Of a stretch of 64,000 bases of DNA, positions 54,010 to 63,830 are shown piece after piece. The notes under the pieces are model-generated. The model did not search any database. It saw nothing but the letters and a program-made list of their open reading frames with translations, and had not been told where the DNA came from. A program made the translations under genes and the position numbers. Numbering within the stretch: position 1 is the first letter of the stretch; every line of letters starts with the position of its first letter. Source of the DNA: Zopfochytrium polystomum. Its lineage: Eukaryota > Chytridiomycota > Chytridiomycetes > Chytridiales > Chytridiaceae. The DNA is taken from NCBI GenBank assembly GCA_025765615.1, contig JAIVFJ010000253.1, positions 24,668 to 88,667 on the forward strand, in the 5' to 3' direction.

Positions 54010-57000
54010 GCAAGTCATTGAGATTTGGATTTTTGAATGCCCATGGATCCTTAGCTGGACATTCAGATCAAGTTCAAGGAATTTTTTCAGATTTTCAAGT
54101 AGACTATATGTTGTTTTCAGATATTGGAATGTGGAGTTCTGACAGTATGAGTGCAGTTCAGGGTGTTGTTGCTGAGGCAAGGGGGGTTCCCCCTCCTTAT
54201 CAACCTGGGCGGAATGTTGGAACAAGGGCAAAGAAGGGAGTGGCTGTTGTGGTGAGCGGGGATCTGGACAGTGATGCCCACCTGGTGGTGCAGACCCTGC
54301 ACAGGTCCCCCAAGGGAGAATGGATAATTGTGAAGATGTCGGAGCTGATTGTTGGATTGACATACTTTGCGCCAAGCGCACCTCTGGAGTCATTGCAGGA
54401 ATTCCAAGATCAAGTTAGTCAAGTTAGCACTCTTATGCCTGCAGCACCCTTTCTGATCATTGGAGACTTCAACATTTGGATGCGTGAATATGGATGCCGC
54501 ACCTCTGCTCCTGCTGAACGCGTTTGCTGGCTGCAGGACTGGCTGCGACCCCCTTCCCAGTGGAGGAGGGTAGCGCCGGTTCGTGGCCAGTGGACCACAA
54601 TGACAGAGGGACGGGCCGGTGGACCTGGTGGACGGGGGGTCACTGATCTTCTGTTTGTCAACCAGCATGCTCTCCCCTTTGTTCAGAACCTAGTTGTCCA
54701 TGATGACCCTTCAGAGTATGTTGGATTCTCAGACCACAGGCTGTTGACCTTCACCTTCAATGGGGATCTGACCACCAAGCCCCCGTTTGAGCGCCTGAAT
54801 GTTCGTCGGCTCATGATGAGACAGACCAAGTATGCTAGCTGCCTTGAGAAGACCAGGAAACCCATCAGAGCCCAGATTCATTCAGTTTGGAAAGAAGTTG
54901 AAGCTGCCGCTGAGGCCGGAGAGCTCTGGACTTATGAGAGGCGCTTGGCTTGTGTGGATGCTGTTTCAGACTTGGTCATGCAGTGGCTCATGGACAATGC
55001 TGTTAAGGTGGCTGGGAAAGTTCGCTTTAGGGGTGGATCTGGAGGACCAGAGGTCCGGGAGAAGCATCTGGAGGAGCTAAAGCACCGTCGAGTGGAGGCG
55101 CGAAGGGCTGCTGAGGCTCACCCAGAGGATGATCCTGTGGGGCAGAAGATGGCCTGGACTCAGTTTCGTCAGTGGAATAAGATCGTGAAGATTGCCATCA
55201 AGCGGTACAGGAAGCGTGTATATTCAGCTGTCCAGGACTCTGCTGTGCGTGACTTTGCTGGTGAGGCTAAGCGCATCAAGTGTCAGAAGGCTCGTTCAGA
55301 TAGGAGCCAGTGTGCCCTTGACCCCCAGAAGATGGGCCATTACGAAGATCATTTCCGCACAACCATAGGGCATGATCCAACTGGAACTGATGTCCCTGAC
55401 GCCGTGGCTCTGGAAGAATCAGCGGTTACTGTGAACAAAGTCCCTCTGAAGCAGTCTGAAGTCTCCTGGATTAAGAAGGTTCATGTTGAAGAAGCCTGCA
55501 AGAATGCCCCCAGGGGCAAAGCCCCTGGAGAAGACATGCTTTTTGGGGAGTTGGTCTCAATTGCTCCGCACTTGGTTGCTGCAGTCCTGCACAGATTCTT
55601 TCAGCTTGTGGCCTCTCTTCATGTGGTTCCTTCTCTGTGGTCTGTGGCCAATGTGGCCTTGGTCTACAAGAACAAGGGGCTCAACAGCGATGTTGCAAAC
55701 TACAGACCCATCTCCTTGTGCTCAAGGATGCAACTGGTGTTTGAACGAGTGATTGCACCCCAGGTTGAGCGCGTGGTTGAAGGCATGATCCATAGGGCGC
55801 AGGGAGGTTTCAGAAGAAAGCGTTCCACCATGGACCAGGCTTACACTTTGCATGAGCTTCAGCAGCTCAACCCCCAGATGCATGTGGTGTATTTGGACAT
55901 TAAGGCTGCGTATGACTGCACAAACAGGAGTCTGGTGTGGGACTCCCTCTGGTTTGCCAGGAATGACAAGAGTTGTGACTTTACAAGGACTCAACTGCTG
56001 CCGATCCTCAGATCTTTGTTTGATTTCAATGCATGCCAGCTGCTGGTACTTGGGAACAAGTCTGCTCAGATCCAAGTGACAAGAGGATTTCTCCAAGGCA
56101 CAGTCCTGTCACCCATGCTGTTCAATGTTGCCATCAACTCCTTGCCTCAGACATTGGCCATGTCTTTCAGGGACCACATGCTGACATTTAATGCAACCTC
56201 GCTCAACTCGCTGCTCTTTGCAGACGACTCCTCAGTTTTTGCCAAGGATGCGACAGTACTTCAGAGAATGCTAGACAAGGTGCATGAGTGGTCCCTTAAG
56301 CGGGGGATGACATTTGCTGCCAAGAAGTGTGTTGCAGTTTCAGCCAAGAAGAATTTGAAGTTGAAGATGAATGGAGTGGAGATTCCCCAGGAGGAGTCTA
56401 CTACCCAGTTGGGTCTTGTGCGCACCTGCAGGGGTATTGACTTTGAGGCATCGCTGGCCATGAGACTGAGGAAAACAGAAAAGATGCTGGCCTTTTTGGC
56501 TGCTCGGGGTTTCAATGGCTGGGGCTTCAGGCCCGTGAGCTCTTACAGGGTTTACATGTGTTTCTTGAGACCAATGATGGAGTATGGGTTTGCACTGCGC
56601 CCCCTGACTCACACACAGCTGAAGGATGCACAGAAGTTGCAGGACAAGTGCCTGCGGCAGGCGTTGTCACTGGGGAAGACCTCCTCAGGGGCGGCCCTGC
56701 ATCTGATGTTTGGAGTGGTCCCTGTGGCAGCCAGGAACAAGATGCTGAATGCCAGATACTTTTTCAGACTGCACCACATTCAGGATGCTCGCAACACAAC
56801 GGCTCAGATGTACAGGCACATGGTGGAAAAGATTGCTTCAGGGGCCTCTGTGGGACAGTCCTTGACAAAGTTTTCGCTTGACTATACGGATATTCAGGAT
56901 TTCTTGAACTCGGTGAGGCGGCCCTCCTTTGTGGAGTTGCCACTTGTGCTCCCCACAACCAAGGCCTATGACATTGAGTTGCCTGTGATGAGAACAAAGA

Positions 57001-57788
57001 ACATTGAGGCTGCAGACATGCTGGCCATGCACAAGAGGGCCCTGGTGAGGTGCCAGAAGAAATCCTCCCCCACAGGGGTGGCTCAGGCTTTGGAGGTGCC
57101 TTCACACATGGGGCCATGCCAAGTTATTCGATCTGGTGCGGCATTCAACAGGAAGTGGCTCAGACACCTGCTGATGTGGATGGCTGGGATGGTAGCATTT
57201 CACCAACAGTGTGCAAGGGCTGGCTGTGCAGAGAAGTGCACTAGGAGGCATGTTTTGGAGTGTTCAGGTGTTAAGGACAGGCTGGAGAGGCTGCATCCTG
57301 AGTTGATTCCCACTGCAGAGCAACAGGATTTGAACATTTCAGCAGTGGATTTGGGCCTAAGGTCGCTGGTCTTTTGGGCCCCCTACAGTGCCAAAGCTGA
57401 GGACAAGATCTCTAAGGAGACTCGCATTGCCTCCAAGAAGATGGGAATGAAGTTGGCCAGAATGATCATGCAGATGCGCGTTGAGTGTGGAGGACTTGCG
57501 AATTTCACTGATGCTTCAGAGACAACAGCAGCAGAGGAGGCAGAGGTTGTGGTGGAGGCAGGTCGTGTGGACCGACAGGATATGAGTATTCAGGAACGGA
57601 TGGCAGCAGCCAGGGTGCGCAAGCTTGCAAGGTCGGTCATCATCACCACCTACGATCCAGTACGGAACAAACAGTGGCGGGAGTCAAGGGAGAAGTGGAA
57701 GAAGAAGGAAACGGAGGGGGTTGAGGGGACAGTGGACGGCAATGGGCATGTGGACTCTGATTCAGAGGAGGAGGCTGGAACTGGGTGA
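54006..57788 (+). CDS. ORF2 type A: endonuclease-reverse transcriptase
   Basis: Intact, 1260 residues. Its ATG overlaps the ORF1 stop as ATGA, suited to termination-reinitiation. Domains: APE-type endonuclease (1-250) with LIIGDFN (Asp154 and Asn156 of GDFN at 153-156), GVTDLLFVN (211-219) and FSDHR (241-245); a basic linker; RT (about 480-830) with YRPISLCSR (566-574), QGGFRRKRSTMDQ (599-611), DIKAAYD (631-637), GFLQGTVLSPMLF (694-706), FADD (738-741, catalytic Asp pair) and QLGLV (801-805); a long C-terminal region with FNGWGF; and a Cys/His cluster (Cys1069, 1074, 1078, His1082, Cys1086). It nicks the target and copies the element RNA there. FADD replaces the more usual YADD. The protein is clearly homologous to type B ORF2 over its length. 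Confidence 0.95.
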   Translation: MSKSLRFGFLNAHGSLAGHSDQVQGIFSDFQVDYMLFSDIGMWSSDSMSAVQGVVAEARGVPPPYQPGRNVGTRAKKGVAVVVSGDLDSDAHLVVQTLHRSPKGEWIIVKMSELIVGLTYFAPSAPLESLQEFQDQVSQVSTLMPAAPFLIIGDFNIWMREYGCRTSAPAERVCWLQDWLRPPSQWRRVAPVRGQWTTMTEGRAGGPGGRGVTDLLFVNQHALPFVQNLVVHDDPSEYVGFSDHRLLTFTFNGDLTTKPPFERLNVRRLMMRQTKYASCLEKTRKPIRAQIHSVWKEVEAAAEAGELWTYERRLACVDAVSDLVMQWLMDNAVKVAGKVRFRGGSGGPEVREKHLEELKHRRVEARRAAEAHPEDDPVGQKMAWTQFRQWNKIVKIAIKRYRKRVYSAVQDSAVRDFAGEAKRIKCQKARSDRSQCALDPQKMGHYEDHFRTTIGHDPTGTDVPDAVALEESAVTVNKVPLKQSEVSWIKKVHVEEACKNAPRGKAPGEDMLFGELVSIAPHLVAAVLHRFFQLVASLHVVPSLWSVANVALVYKNKGLNSDVANYRPISLCSRMQLVFERVIAPQVERVVEGMIHRAQGGFRRKRSTMDQAYTLHELQQLNPQMHVVYLDIKAAYDCTNRSLVWDSLWFARNDKSCDFTRTQLLPILRSLFDFNACQLLVLGNKSAQIQVTRGFLQGTVLSPMLFNVAINSLPQTLAMSFRDHMLTFNATSLNSLLFADDSSVFAKDATVLQRMLDKVHEWSLKRGMTFAAKKCVAVSAKKNLKLKMNGVEIPQEESTTQLGLVRTCRGIDFEASLAMRLRKTEKMLAFLAARGFNGWGFRPVSSYRVYMCFLRPMMEYGFALRPLTHTQLKDAQKLQDKCLRQALSLGKTSSGAALHLMFGVVPVAARNKMLNARYFFRLHHIQDARNTTAQMYRHMVEKIASGASVGQSLTKFSLDYTDIQDFLNSVRRPSFVELPLVLPTTKAYDIELPVMRTKNIEAADMLAMHKRALVRCQKKSSPTGVAQALEVPSHMGPCQVIRSGAAFNRKWLRHLLMWMAGMVAFHQQCARAGCAEKCTRRHVLECSGVKDRLERLHPELIPTAEQQDLNISAVDLGLRSLVFWAPYSAKAEDKISKETRIASKKMGMKLARMIMQMRVECGGLANFTDASETTAAEEAEVVVEAGRVDRQDMSIQERMAAARVRKLARSVIITTYDPVRNKQWRESREKWKKKETEGVEGTVDGNGHVDSDSEEEAGTG

Positions 57789-58086
57789 CAGTTTGTGCAG
57801 TGTTTCAGGTGCAGTCCTTCGAACCTCATTTGTTTTCTATTTGTTTTCTTGTTGTTAAATTTCACCTCACCTCTGTGGATCCTCTCCTCTTTTTCTTGTT
57901 GACCTAGTTGCTGTCCTTTGTTTTTCTGCCTTTTGATTCTCTACCTGGCACCTCTTTCTTGCCTCTGGACATGTCTCTCCTATTTCATATGTATGCACTT
58001 TTTAACTTTCAAAGTTGCAGATCCCTCACCCTCTCCCTCGGGGGGGGGTTGGAGCGAATAAATCCCGTTGAAAAGTTAGGGTTAGG

Positions 58087-58485
58087 AGTAGCTCAGTTGG
58101 TTAACACCTCTGAGTTTGCTGGTGAGGGGCGCCGGTTCGATCCCGGCAAAGGTCAGAGGGGAAGAGCGTCTAAAAACCATCCGATAAGGACACCCCGACC
58201 CTCCTCTGGTAGCCCCTGGTGGTTAGTACGGTGAAAGCCGTGCGAGGTAGCTCAAATAACGGGAAGGTACCTGGCACGCTACCCAGGTACTGGGCCGTCG
58301 CGGTTAAGTTGAGTGATGTCCTCCAATGACGGCTCCCCATAAGGACAGCTAAGGAGACTATACTGACCGGCGCGACTGATGAGAGCGGCTACCGGTGTGC
58401 TAAGCATGCTCAAGGTTTCACGGTGCCTAGTGAATAAAGTTGAGCCCCAGTTGGGGGGCCTGAGGGTTCAACTCCCTCCTAGGTA
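58087..58485 (+). other. tRNA-like leader of type B (copy 2)
   Basis: Apart from the first few bases I see no difference from the leader of member 5, including both tRNA-like folds and the long hairpin. A TAG (58480-58482) lies just before the ORF1 homology, so the leader cannot supply an upstream in-frame start. Confidence 0.65.
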
Positions 58486-59157
58486 CGGATTACCGACCCC
58501 AAGGTTGATGCAGAGACCAAGCTCAAGCAGATTTTCAGACCCAGATCCTCCGTGGTTGAGGCCCGCCGTGCGGCGCCGGACTATGTCCCACCTGCGTGGT
58601 CCCTCGCCGGAGCGAAGTATGTCCCAGTATATATCCGGCCGAACCTAGCAGATGTTGGCAGGGCTGCCCCTCGCCACAGTCTCAGACTCTTGTTCACTGC
58701 TGCAAATGGATTCCCCCGAGTACCTGAAATCTCTGTGATTGGAAGACATGCCTCCTTGATGGAGTGTTGGGTATTGGAATCTGAGAGAGCCAAGTTTGTT
58801 GCCGCCTGTAAAAAGGCTGAGGTTGTGGTTGACGAGGAGTGTGAGCCATGGAAACCCTCGCGCCTCCGATCAGGGGCCGAGGCTGAAGCTGCTGCTGCCC
58901 GAGCATTTGTGAGCCGCATTGCTGGAATTCTGAACCACCCGACATTCCGTCCCTCTGTGCTGCTGGCGAAGTCTATCTGTGAATTTGTGCCCCGCCAGTT
59001 TGTGGCTGACCTGAAGGTGAAGCTTCGCGACCCGTCACACTTTCCTGCCAAGGGGAAGGAGCCGGAGACGGAGGCAGAACCTTTAGAGACACCCAAGCCC
59101 CGTGGGGCTGAAGACACAGGAGCTTCCAGTGGTGCCGACGAGATGCTTGATGATTGA
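58483..59157 (+). CDS. ORF1 type B, N-terminally truncated remnant
   Basis: Open for about 224 codons from the leader boundary to TGA at 59157. It begins at ITDPKVDAETKLKQIFRPRS, which aligns with the last third of the type A ORF1; the N-terminal Cys pairs and coiled coil are absent. It ends in an acidic tail (ETEAEPLETP, GADEMLDD). No in-frame ATG precedes SLMECW, so normal translation is doubtful. It contains the conserved C-terminal domain only. Being followed by an overlapping ORF2, it may serve mainly to bring ribosomes to the ORF2 start, or it may be a non-coding relic. Confidence 0.7.
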   Translation, partial: VRITDPKVDAETKLKQIFRPRSSVVEARRAAPDYVPPAWSLAGAKYVPVYIRPNLADVGRAAPRHSLRLLFTAANGFPRVPEISVIGRHASLMECWVLESERAKFVAACKKAEVVVDEECEPWKPSRLRSGAEAEAAAARAFVSRIAGILNHPTFRPSVLLAKSICEFVPRQFVADLKVKLRDPSHFPAKGKEPETEAEPLETPKPRGAEDTGASSGADEMLDD

Positions 59158-62100
59158 TGGACTTAGATTTGGATTTGTGAACTTGAACTGCTCGCTCTCA
59201 GGACATGTCAAGAACATCGATCAAGCATTCTCAGATTTCCATTCAGATTATATTTTGTTGGCGGACACTGGGCTTACTGTGGTGGAGAATAACCCGTTGA
59301 GGGGATTGGTGGCTGATTCACGGGGTCCGCCCCTGGAGTATGTGGTACGCCAGGCGATCGGGCATAAGGGCAAGAAGGGGGTGTCCATTCATAAGGGCAA
59401 GAGGATGGAGGAGGACCTGGTGGTCCAGACTCTGGAGAAGGACACAAAGGGGGAGTGGATTATTGCAAGGATGTCGGAGATTATCATGGCAGTGGTGTAC
59501 TTTGCACCCTCGACGGATTTGGAGGTGCTTCAGTCATTCTCAGCCACAGCAGACAGGATTGCAGGGGCTAATCCCCAGGCACCCTTTCTGATCATTGGAG
59601 ATTTCAACACTTCACTGCAGGAGTACGGATGTGCTCACTCACAACCCAGGAACAGGGTGGACTGGTGGCGCACTTGGACTGATGGTTCAGGATGGAGCAG
59701 GGTTGAGCCCGTTCGGGGCCAGTGGACCACCTTCTCACCCAGACTTGCTGGCCCTGCAGGCAGGGGAGTCACTGACTTGCTCCTTGTGAATCGAGCTGGA
59801 CTTGGAGCTGTGCATAACTTGGTTGTCCATGACGCACCTGAGGAACACTTGCCTTTCACAGACCACAGGATGCTCACTTTTGAGATTCGAACACACCTGA
59901 CCATGAAACCACCCTTTGAGAGACTGAATGTGCGCAGGCTGATGCTGAGACAAGTCCAGTATGAGAAGAAACTTGCAGAGACCAGGAAGCCCTTGAGACA
60001 AGAGATTCACTCAGCGTGGAAGACTTTGAATGCTGCTGCTGTAGCTCAGGAGGAGTGGTCTTTTGAGCGCCGACGTGCCTGTGCAGACTCTGTATCTCAG
60101 TTGGTGGTGAAGTGGCTTGTGGACACTGGAGTCCAAGTGGCTGGGAAGACCAAGTTTAGGGGCGGTGCAGGCGGCCCTGATGTCGAGGAGAAGCATTTGG
60201 AGGAGCTGAAGCGCCGGCGGGACTTGTCGCGCATGGAGGCTGAAGCCCACCCTGATGATGATCCTGTCGGGCAGAAGGACGCCTGGGCAAAGTTCAGGCA
60301 GTGGAACCGGCTGACAAAGGTGGCCATCAAACGCTACAGGAAGAGGGTGTACTCTGCTGTGCAGGATTTAGCTGTCAAGGACTTTGCTGCGGAAGCCAAG
60401 AGAATCAAGTGTCAGAAATCCAGAGTGGAGCGCACTCACTGTGCCCTTGACCCTCAGAAACTTCCAGACTATGCTGATCACTTTAGGGGAACCATTGGCC
60501 ATGAGCCAACTGGTACTGATGCCGTCAACCAGAATGTCTTAGCTGCCTGCAGTGCTGAACGGCCCATGGTGCCTCTGAAGCAATCTGAAGTTGCCTGGAT
60601 CAAGAAGAATGCCGTGGAAGAGGCTTGCAAGATTGCACCCCGGGGCAAGGCCCCAGGGGAGGATGCCCTGTTTGGCGAACTGGTGTGCATTGCCCCACAT
60701 GTGGTGGCTCCTGTGTTGCAGAGATTCTTCCAGTTGCTTGCAGCCCTCCAGGTGGTTCCCACACTCTGGGGGATCGCGAATGTTGCCCTTGTGTACAAGA
60801 ACAAGGGGGTGAACACTGATGTGGCAAACTACAGGCCAATTTCTCTGTGCTCAAGGTTGAGGCTGGTGTATGAGCGGGTGTTGGCCCCGCAGGTGGAAAG
60901 AGTGGTTGAAGGAATGATCCACCCCTCACAGGGTGGTTTCAGGCGCCACAGGTCCACCATGGACCAGGCATTCACTCTTCATGAGCTTCAGCAACAGTAC
61001 CCTGATCTGACTGTGGTGTACTTGGACATCAAGGCTGCCTATGATTGCACAAGCAGGAACTACGTGTGGGAATCCATCTGGAATGCCAAGAATGACAAGA
61101 GTCCTGAGTTCACCAGGAACCAGTTGCTGCCGATTCTCAGATCCTTGTTTGACTTTAATGCGTGCCAGCTTCTGGTCATGGGACAGAAGTCTGATCAGAT
61201 TCCAGTGACGCGGGGATTTCTACAGGGAACTGTGCTGTCCCCAATGCTGTTCAATGTTGCCATCAACTCGCTGCCTGAGGCGCTCTCTAGGGTGCCCCAC
61301 AGCCAGTTGGAATGTGGTGGATTGAAGATCAACTCTCTGCTGTTTGCTGATGACTCTGCAGTGTTTGCAAGGAACAAGGCTGTCCTTCAGAATCTGCTTG
61401 ATGAAGTCCACAACTGGTCCCAGAGGCGGGGCATGACCTTTGCAGCACAAAAATGTGTTGTTGTTTCCAAGACACGAAACTTGAGATTGCAGATGAATGG
61501 GGTGGTGCTCCCCCAGGAGAAGACCACACTGCAGCTGGGACTTGTGCGTGATTGCAACGGCATCGACTTTGAGACGTCTCTGCAGATGAGGGTGAAGAAG
61601 ACTGAGAAGATGCTTCAGTTTCTGAAATCTCGAGGGTTCAATGGCTGGGGATTCCGGCCTGTGAATGCGTACAGGGTGTACATGTGCTTTCTGCGGCCCA
61701 TGCTGGAGTATGGGTTTGCACTGAGGCCAAATTCAGAGGCCTTCTTGGCCCCGGCCCAGAAGGTCCAGGACATGTGTTTGCGCCAGGCTTTGTCTTTTGG
61801 GAAAACATCCAGCACTGTGGCAATGCATCTGATTCTTGGAGTGGTGCCTATGGTTGCACGCAACAAAATGTTGAACGCGAGATATTTCTACAGACTGCAC
61901 CACACTCAGGACCAGAGAAACACCACCGCACACATGTACAGGCACATGGCGGAGCGGGGGCGGCGGGCTCCTGCAGGATCCCTCACCAGGCTCACTCTGT
62001 TCACACCGGATGTGGATCTATATTTTGGGTCAGTGCCACGGAAGGCCTTGGCACAGATTCCGTTTGTCAGACACAGGACTTATCCGTATGACCTTGAAGT

Positions 62101-62908
62101 CACCAGATCTGAGCCCAAGAACATTGATGCTGTCGCTATGCAGAAGATGCACACTGTGTCACTTGAGAAGTATAAGGAAAAGGCCAACTTGACTGGAGTG
62201 GCAGCACCCCTGGTGGTCCCCCCTCACCGGGGGCCCTGCCAGGTGGTTCGTTCTGGTGCAATGTTTAACAGGAGGTGGTTGAGATGCCTTGTGGCTTGGA
62301 TGGGTGGCCGTGTTGCCTATCACCAGAAGTGCAAGAAGTGTGATGCTGAGCTGGACAGGAACCATGCCTTGGAGTGTTCAGGTGTGCGCCGCCTCCTGGA
62401 GGCGGACCACCCTGAGTCCATCCCAAGCATGGAGCAGGCGAGGAGGAACATCACAGTGCTGGATCTGCTGCTGCAGACGCTGACTTTCTGGGCGCCCTAC
62501 ACAGCCAATGATGCGGATAAGATCCCTCAGGAGACGAGGGTTGCTTCAAAGAAGCTGGGGATGAAGCTTGCTAGGCTGATTGCAAAGATTCGAGTGGAAT
62601 GCGCTGGAATGAGGGACTTTGTGGATGCTTCAGAGACCACAGCAGAACAGGAGGCAGATTATTTGATGGAAGCAGGGACAGTGGATGATAGGAGGGCGGA
62701 TTTGAGGACTCGCATGCAGATGGCGCTGGTGCGGCGGCAAGCTAGGGAAGCCCTGCGTGCACACTGGGATCCAGTGCGCAACAAGGGGTTTAGGGAATCG
62801 AGGAACAGGTGGCTGACTAAGGAGACTCAAGGAGTGACGGGGAAGCCGGACGGATCCGGATGGGTGGACTCTGATACAGAGAGCGGTGCTTCAGTGGGAG
62901 GTGGATGA
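59150..62908 (+). CDS. ORF2 type B: endonuclease-reverse transcriptase
   Basis: Intact, 1252 residues from ATG at 59150, overlapping the end of ORF1 by 8 nt. The start is chosen because MIDGLRFGFVNLN aligns with the type A start MSKSLRFGFLNAH. Domains: APE-type endonuclease with LIIGDFN (GDFN at 150-153), GRGVTDLLLVN and FTDHRML; RT with YRPISLCSR, QGGFRRHRSTMDQ, DIKAAYD, GFLQGTVLSPMLF, LLFADDSAVFA (about 735) and LGLV; and a C-terminal cluster CX2CX7HX3C (CKKCDAELDRNHALEC). The C-terminus is acidic (DSDTESGASVGGG), like the DSDSEEEAGTG end of type A. It is the likely source of activity for type B and possibly for the ORF1-only element. Many copies share the exact 3' half. Confidence 0.95.
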   Translation: MIDGLRFGFVNLNCSLSGHVKNIDQAFSDFHSDYILLADTGLTVVENNPLRGLVADSRGPPLEYVVRQAIGHKGKKGVSIHKGKRMEEDLVVQTLEKDTKGEWIIARMSEIIMAVVYFAPSTDLEVLQSFSATADRIAGANPQAPFLIIGDFNTSLQEYGCAHSQPRNRVDWWRTWTDGSGWSRVEPVRGQWTTFSPRLAGPAGRGVTDLLLVNRAGLGAVHNLVVHDAPEEHLPFTDHRMLTFEIRTHLTMKPPFERLNVRRLMLRQVQYEKKLAETRKPLRQEIHSAWKTLNAAAVAQEEWSFERRRACADSVSQLVVKWLVDTGVQVAGKTKFRGGAGGPDVEEKHLEELKRRRDLSRMEAEAHPDDDPVGQKDAWAKFRQWNRLTKVAIKRYRKRVYSAVQDLAVKDFAAEAKRIKCQKSRVERTHCALDPQKLPDYADHFRGTIGHEPTGTDAVNQNVLAACSAERPMVPLKQSEVAWIKKNAVEEACKIAPRGKAPGEDALFGELVCIAPHVVAPVLQRFFQLLAALQVVPTLWGIANVALVYKNKGVNTDVANYRPISLCSRLRLVYERVLAPQVERVVEGMIHPSQGGFRRHRSTMDQAFTLHELQQQYPDLTVVYLDIKAAYDCTSRNYVWESIWNAKNDKSPEFTRNQLLPILRSLFDFNACQLLVMGQKSDQIPVTRGFLQGTVLSPMLFNVAINSLPEALSRVPHSQLECGGLKINSLLFADDSAVFARNKAVLQNLLDEVHNWSQRRGMTFAAQKCVVVSKTRNLRLQMNGVVLPQEKTTLQLGLVRDCNGIDFETSLQMRVKKTEKMLQFLKSRGFNGWGFRPVNAYRVYMCFLRPMLEYGFALRPNSEAFLAPAQKVQDMCLRQALSFGKTSSTVAMHLILGVVPMVARNKMLNARYFYRLHHTQDQRNTTAHMYRHMAERGRRAPAGSLTRLTLFTPDVDLYFGSVPRKALAQIPFVRHRTYPYDLEVTRSEPKNIDAVAMQKMHTVSLEKYKEKANLTGVAAPLVVPPHRGPCQVVRSGAMFNRRWLRCLVAWMGGRVAYHQKCKKCDAELDRNHALECSGVRRLLEADHPESIPSMEQARRNITVLDLLLQTLTFWAPYTANDADKIPQETRVASKKLGMKLARLIAKIRVECAGMRDFVDASETTAEQEADYLMEAGTVDDRRADLRTRMQMALVRRQAREALRAHWDPVRNKGFRESRNRWLTKETQGVTGKPDGSGWVDSDTESGASVGGG

Positions 62909-63222
62909 GTGTCTGTTTCTGTTGCCTCATCATTTGTTTTCTATTTGTTTTTTGTTGTGTTGTCTTTATGTCTTTAAGCTGTTGTCTGGTTTAAGTTTAT
63001 TTCTACTGTTTTTTCAGATTTCTTCTCTTCACCTTGGCCTCTTTGTTTTTCTTCTTCTTTGGCTTTCTCTCTCTCTCACATGTTCCTCCTCTGACCTCTT
63101 GGACTCTCTTTCTTCTCCTTTATATGCATGTACTTTTTTAACTTTCAAGTTGCAGATTCCTCACCTCTTCTCTTGGGGGGGGGTTGGAGCGAATAAATTC
63201 CATTGAAAAGTTAGGGTTAGGG

Positions 63223-63830
63223 AGGGGACTTTTTCTTTCGATACGTTCCCGACTTTGTTGGAAGACAAGGTCGAGGGCGCCTTCGCAAGCGGAAGTCGAG
63301 GTCGAAGACACCATCAGCGTGTCACAGCCCCCTAAGAAACAAACAACCCTTACTTTTGCGCCAGCCCCCGCCGCATCCTCGTCATCTCAGTCTTCAACAG
63401 CACCTGCGACTCCCCTTGCCTCGACGCGCGAGTTCCCGCGCCGTCTATTTGAGGTTCATACGTCGCACGAATTCCACGCTCTCGAGCGATCGCTCTTCAA
63501 ATTTTATCAGAAACGCATCACCTGCAACCGCTGTCACCGCCCCCTCATCTCCAAGGGCCTCGCGGGACGAGCAAACTCAGTCTCGAGCATCCAGCGCCTA
63601 TCCATCCAGTGCTCTCACTGCCCCCACCCAGTTTCCCGACGATTCCACGTCGATCTCGCTCACCTCAGCCCCGACGACTACTCCCTGCTGGACAGCGCCC
63701 TTCGACGAGTTCACGCTGAAGCAACCGCTTCAGCGATCCGATCCTACACCCACTTCACCCCCATTCGGCCCATCCCGTCCAACCGGAAGAAACGTACACC
63801 TCCTGTGGCGGAGGCGAACCCACCAAAACG
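63223..63830 (+). mobile_element. Array member 8: type A cut by the telomere
   Basis: Same as the first 608 nt of type A (5' end and ORF1 to EANPPKR), then breaks at CCAAAACG and passes directly into telomeric repeats. The 5' end is kept and the 3' end lost, the reverse of a retrotransposition truncation, so this is a terminal deletion capped by telomere addition. Confidence 0.95.

Larger units (their letters stand above)
52048..58074 (+). mobile_element. Array member 6: intact type A element
   Basis: Best type A copy, about 6.03 kb. It has a 5' end AGGGGACTTTTTC, an open ORF1, an ORF2 overlapping by ATGA, a 3' UTR of about 285 nt, the shared tail (GGTTGGAGCGAATAAATCCCGTTGAAAA), and then a telomeric junction. 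There is no poly-A tail; the 3' end is the telomeric repeat itself. Confidence 0.93.
58087..63209 (+). mobile_element. Array member 7: intact type B element
   Basis: Best type B copy, about 5.12 kb. Its 5' junction is GTTAGG-AGTAGCTCAG, whereas member 5 has GTTAGGG-AGCAGTAGCTCAG, so the two 5' junctions differ by a few bases. The 3' UTR is about 300 nt, with the tail ATTCCATTGAAAA. Confidence 0.93.

Noticed and set aside
40858..63830. Antisense frames of 60-180 codons repeated in every element
   Set aside because: They recur only because the sense ORFs recur; none has independent motifs or starts.
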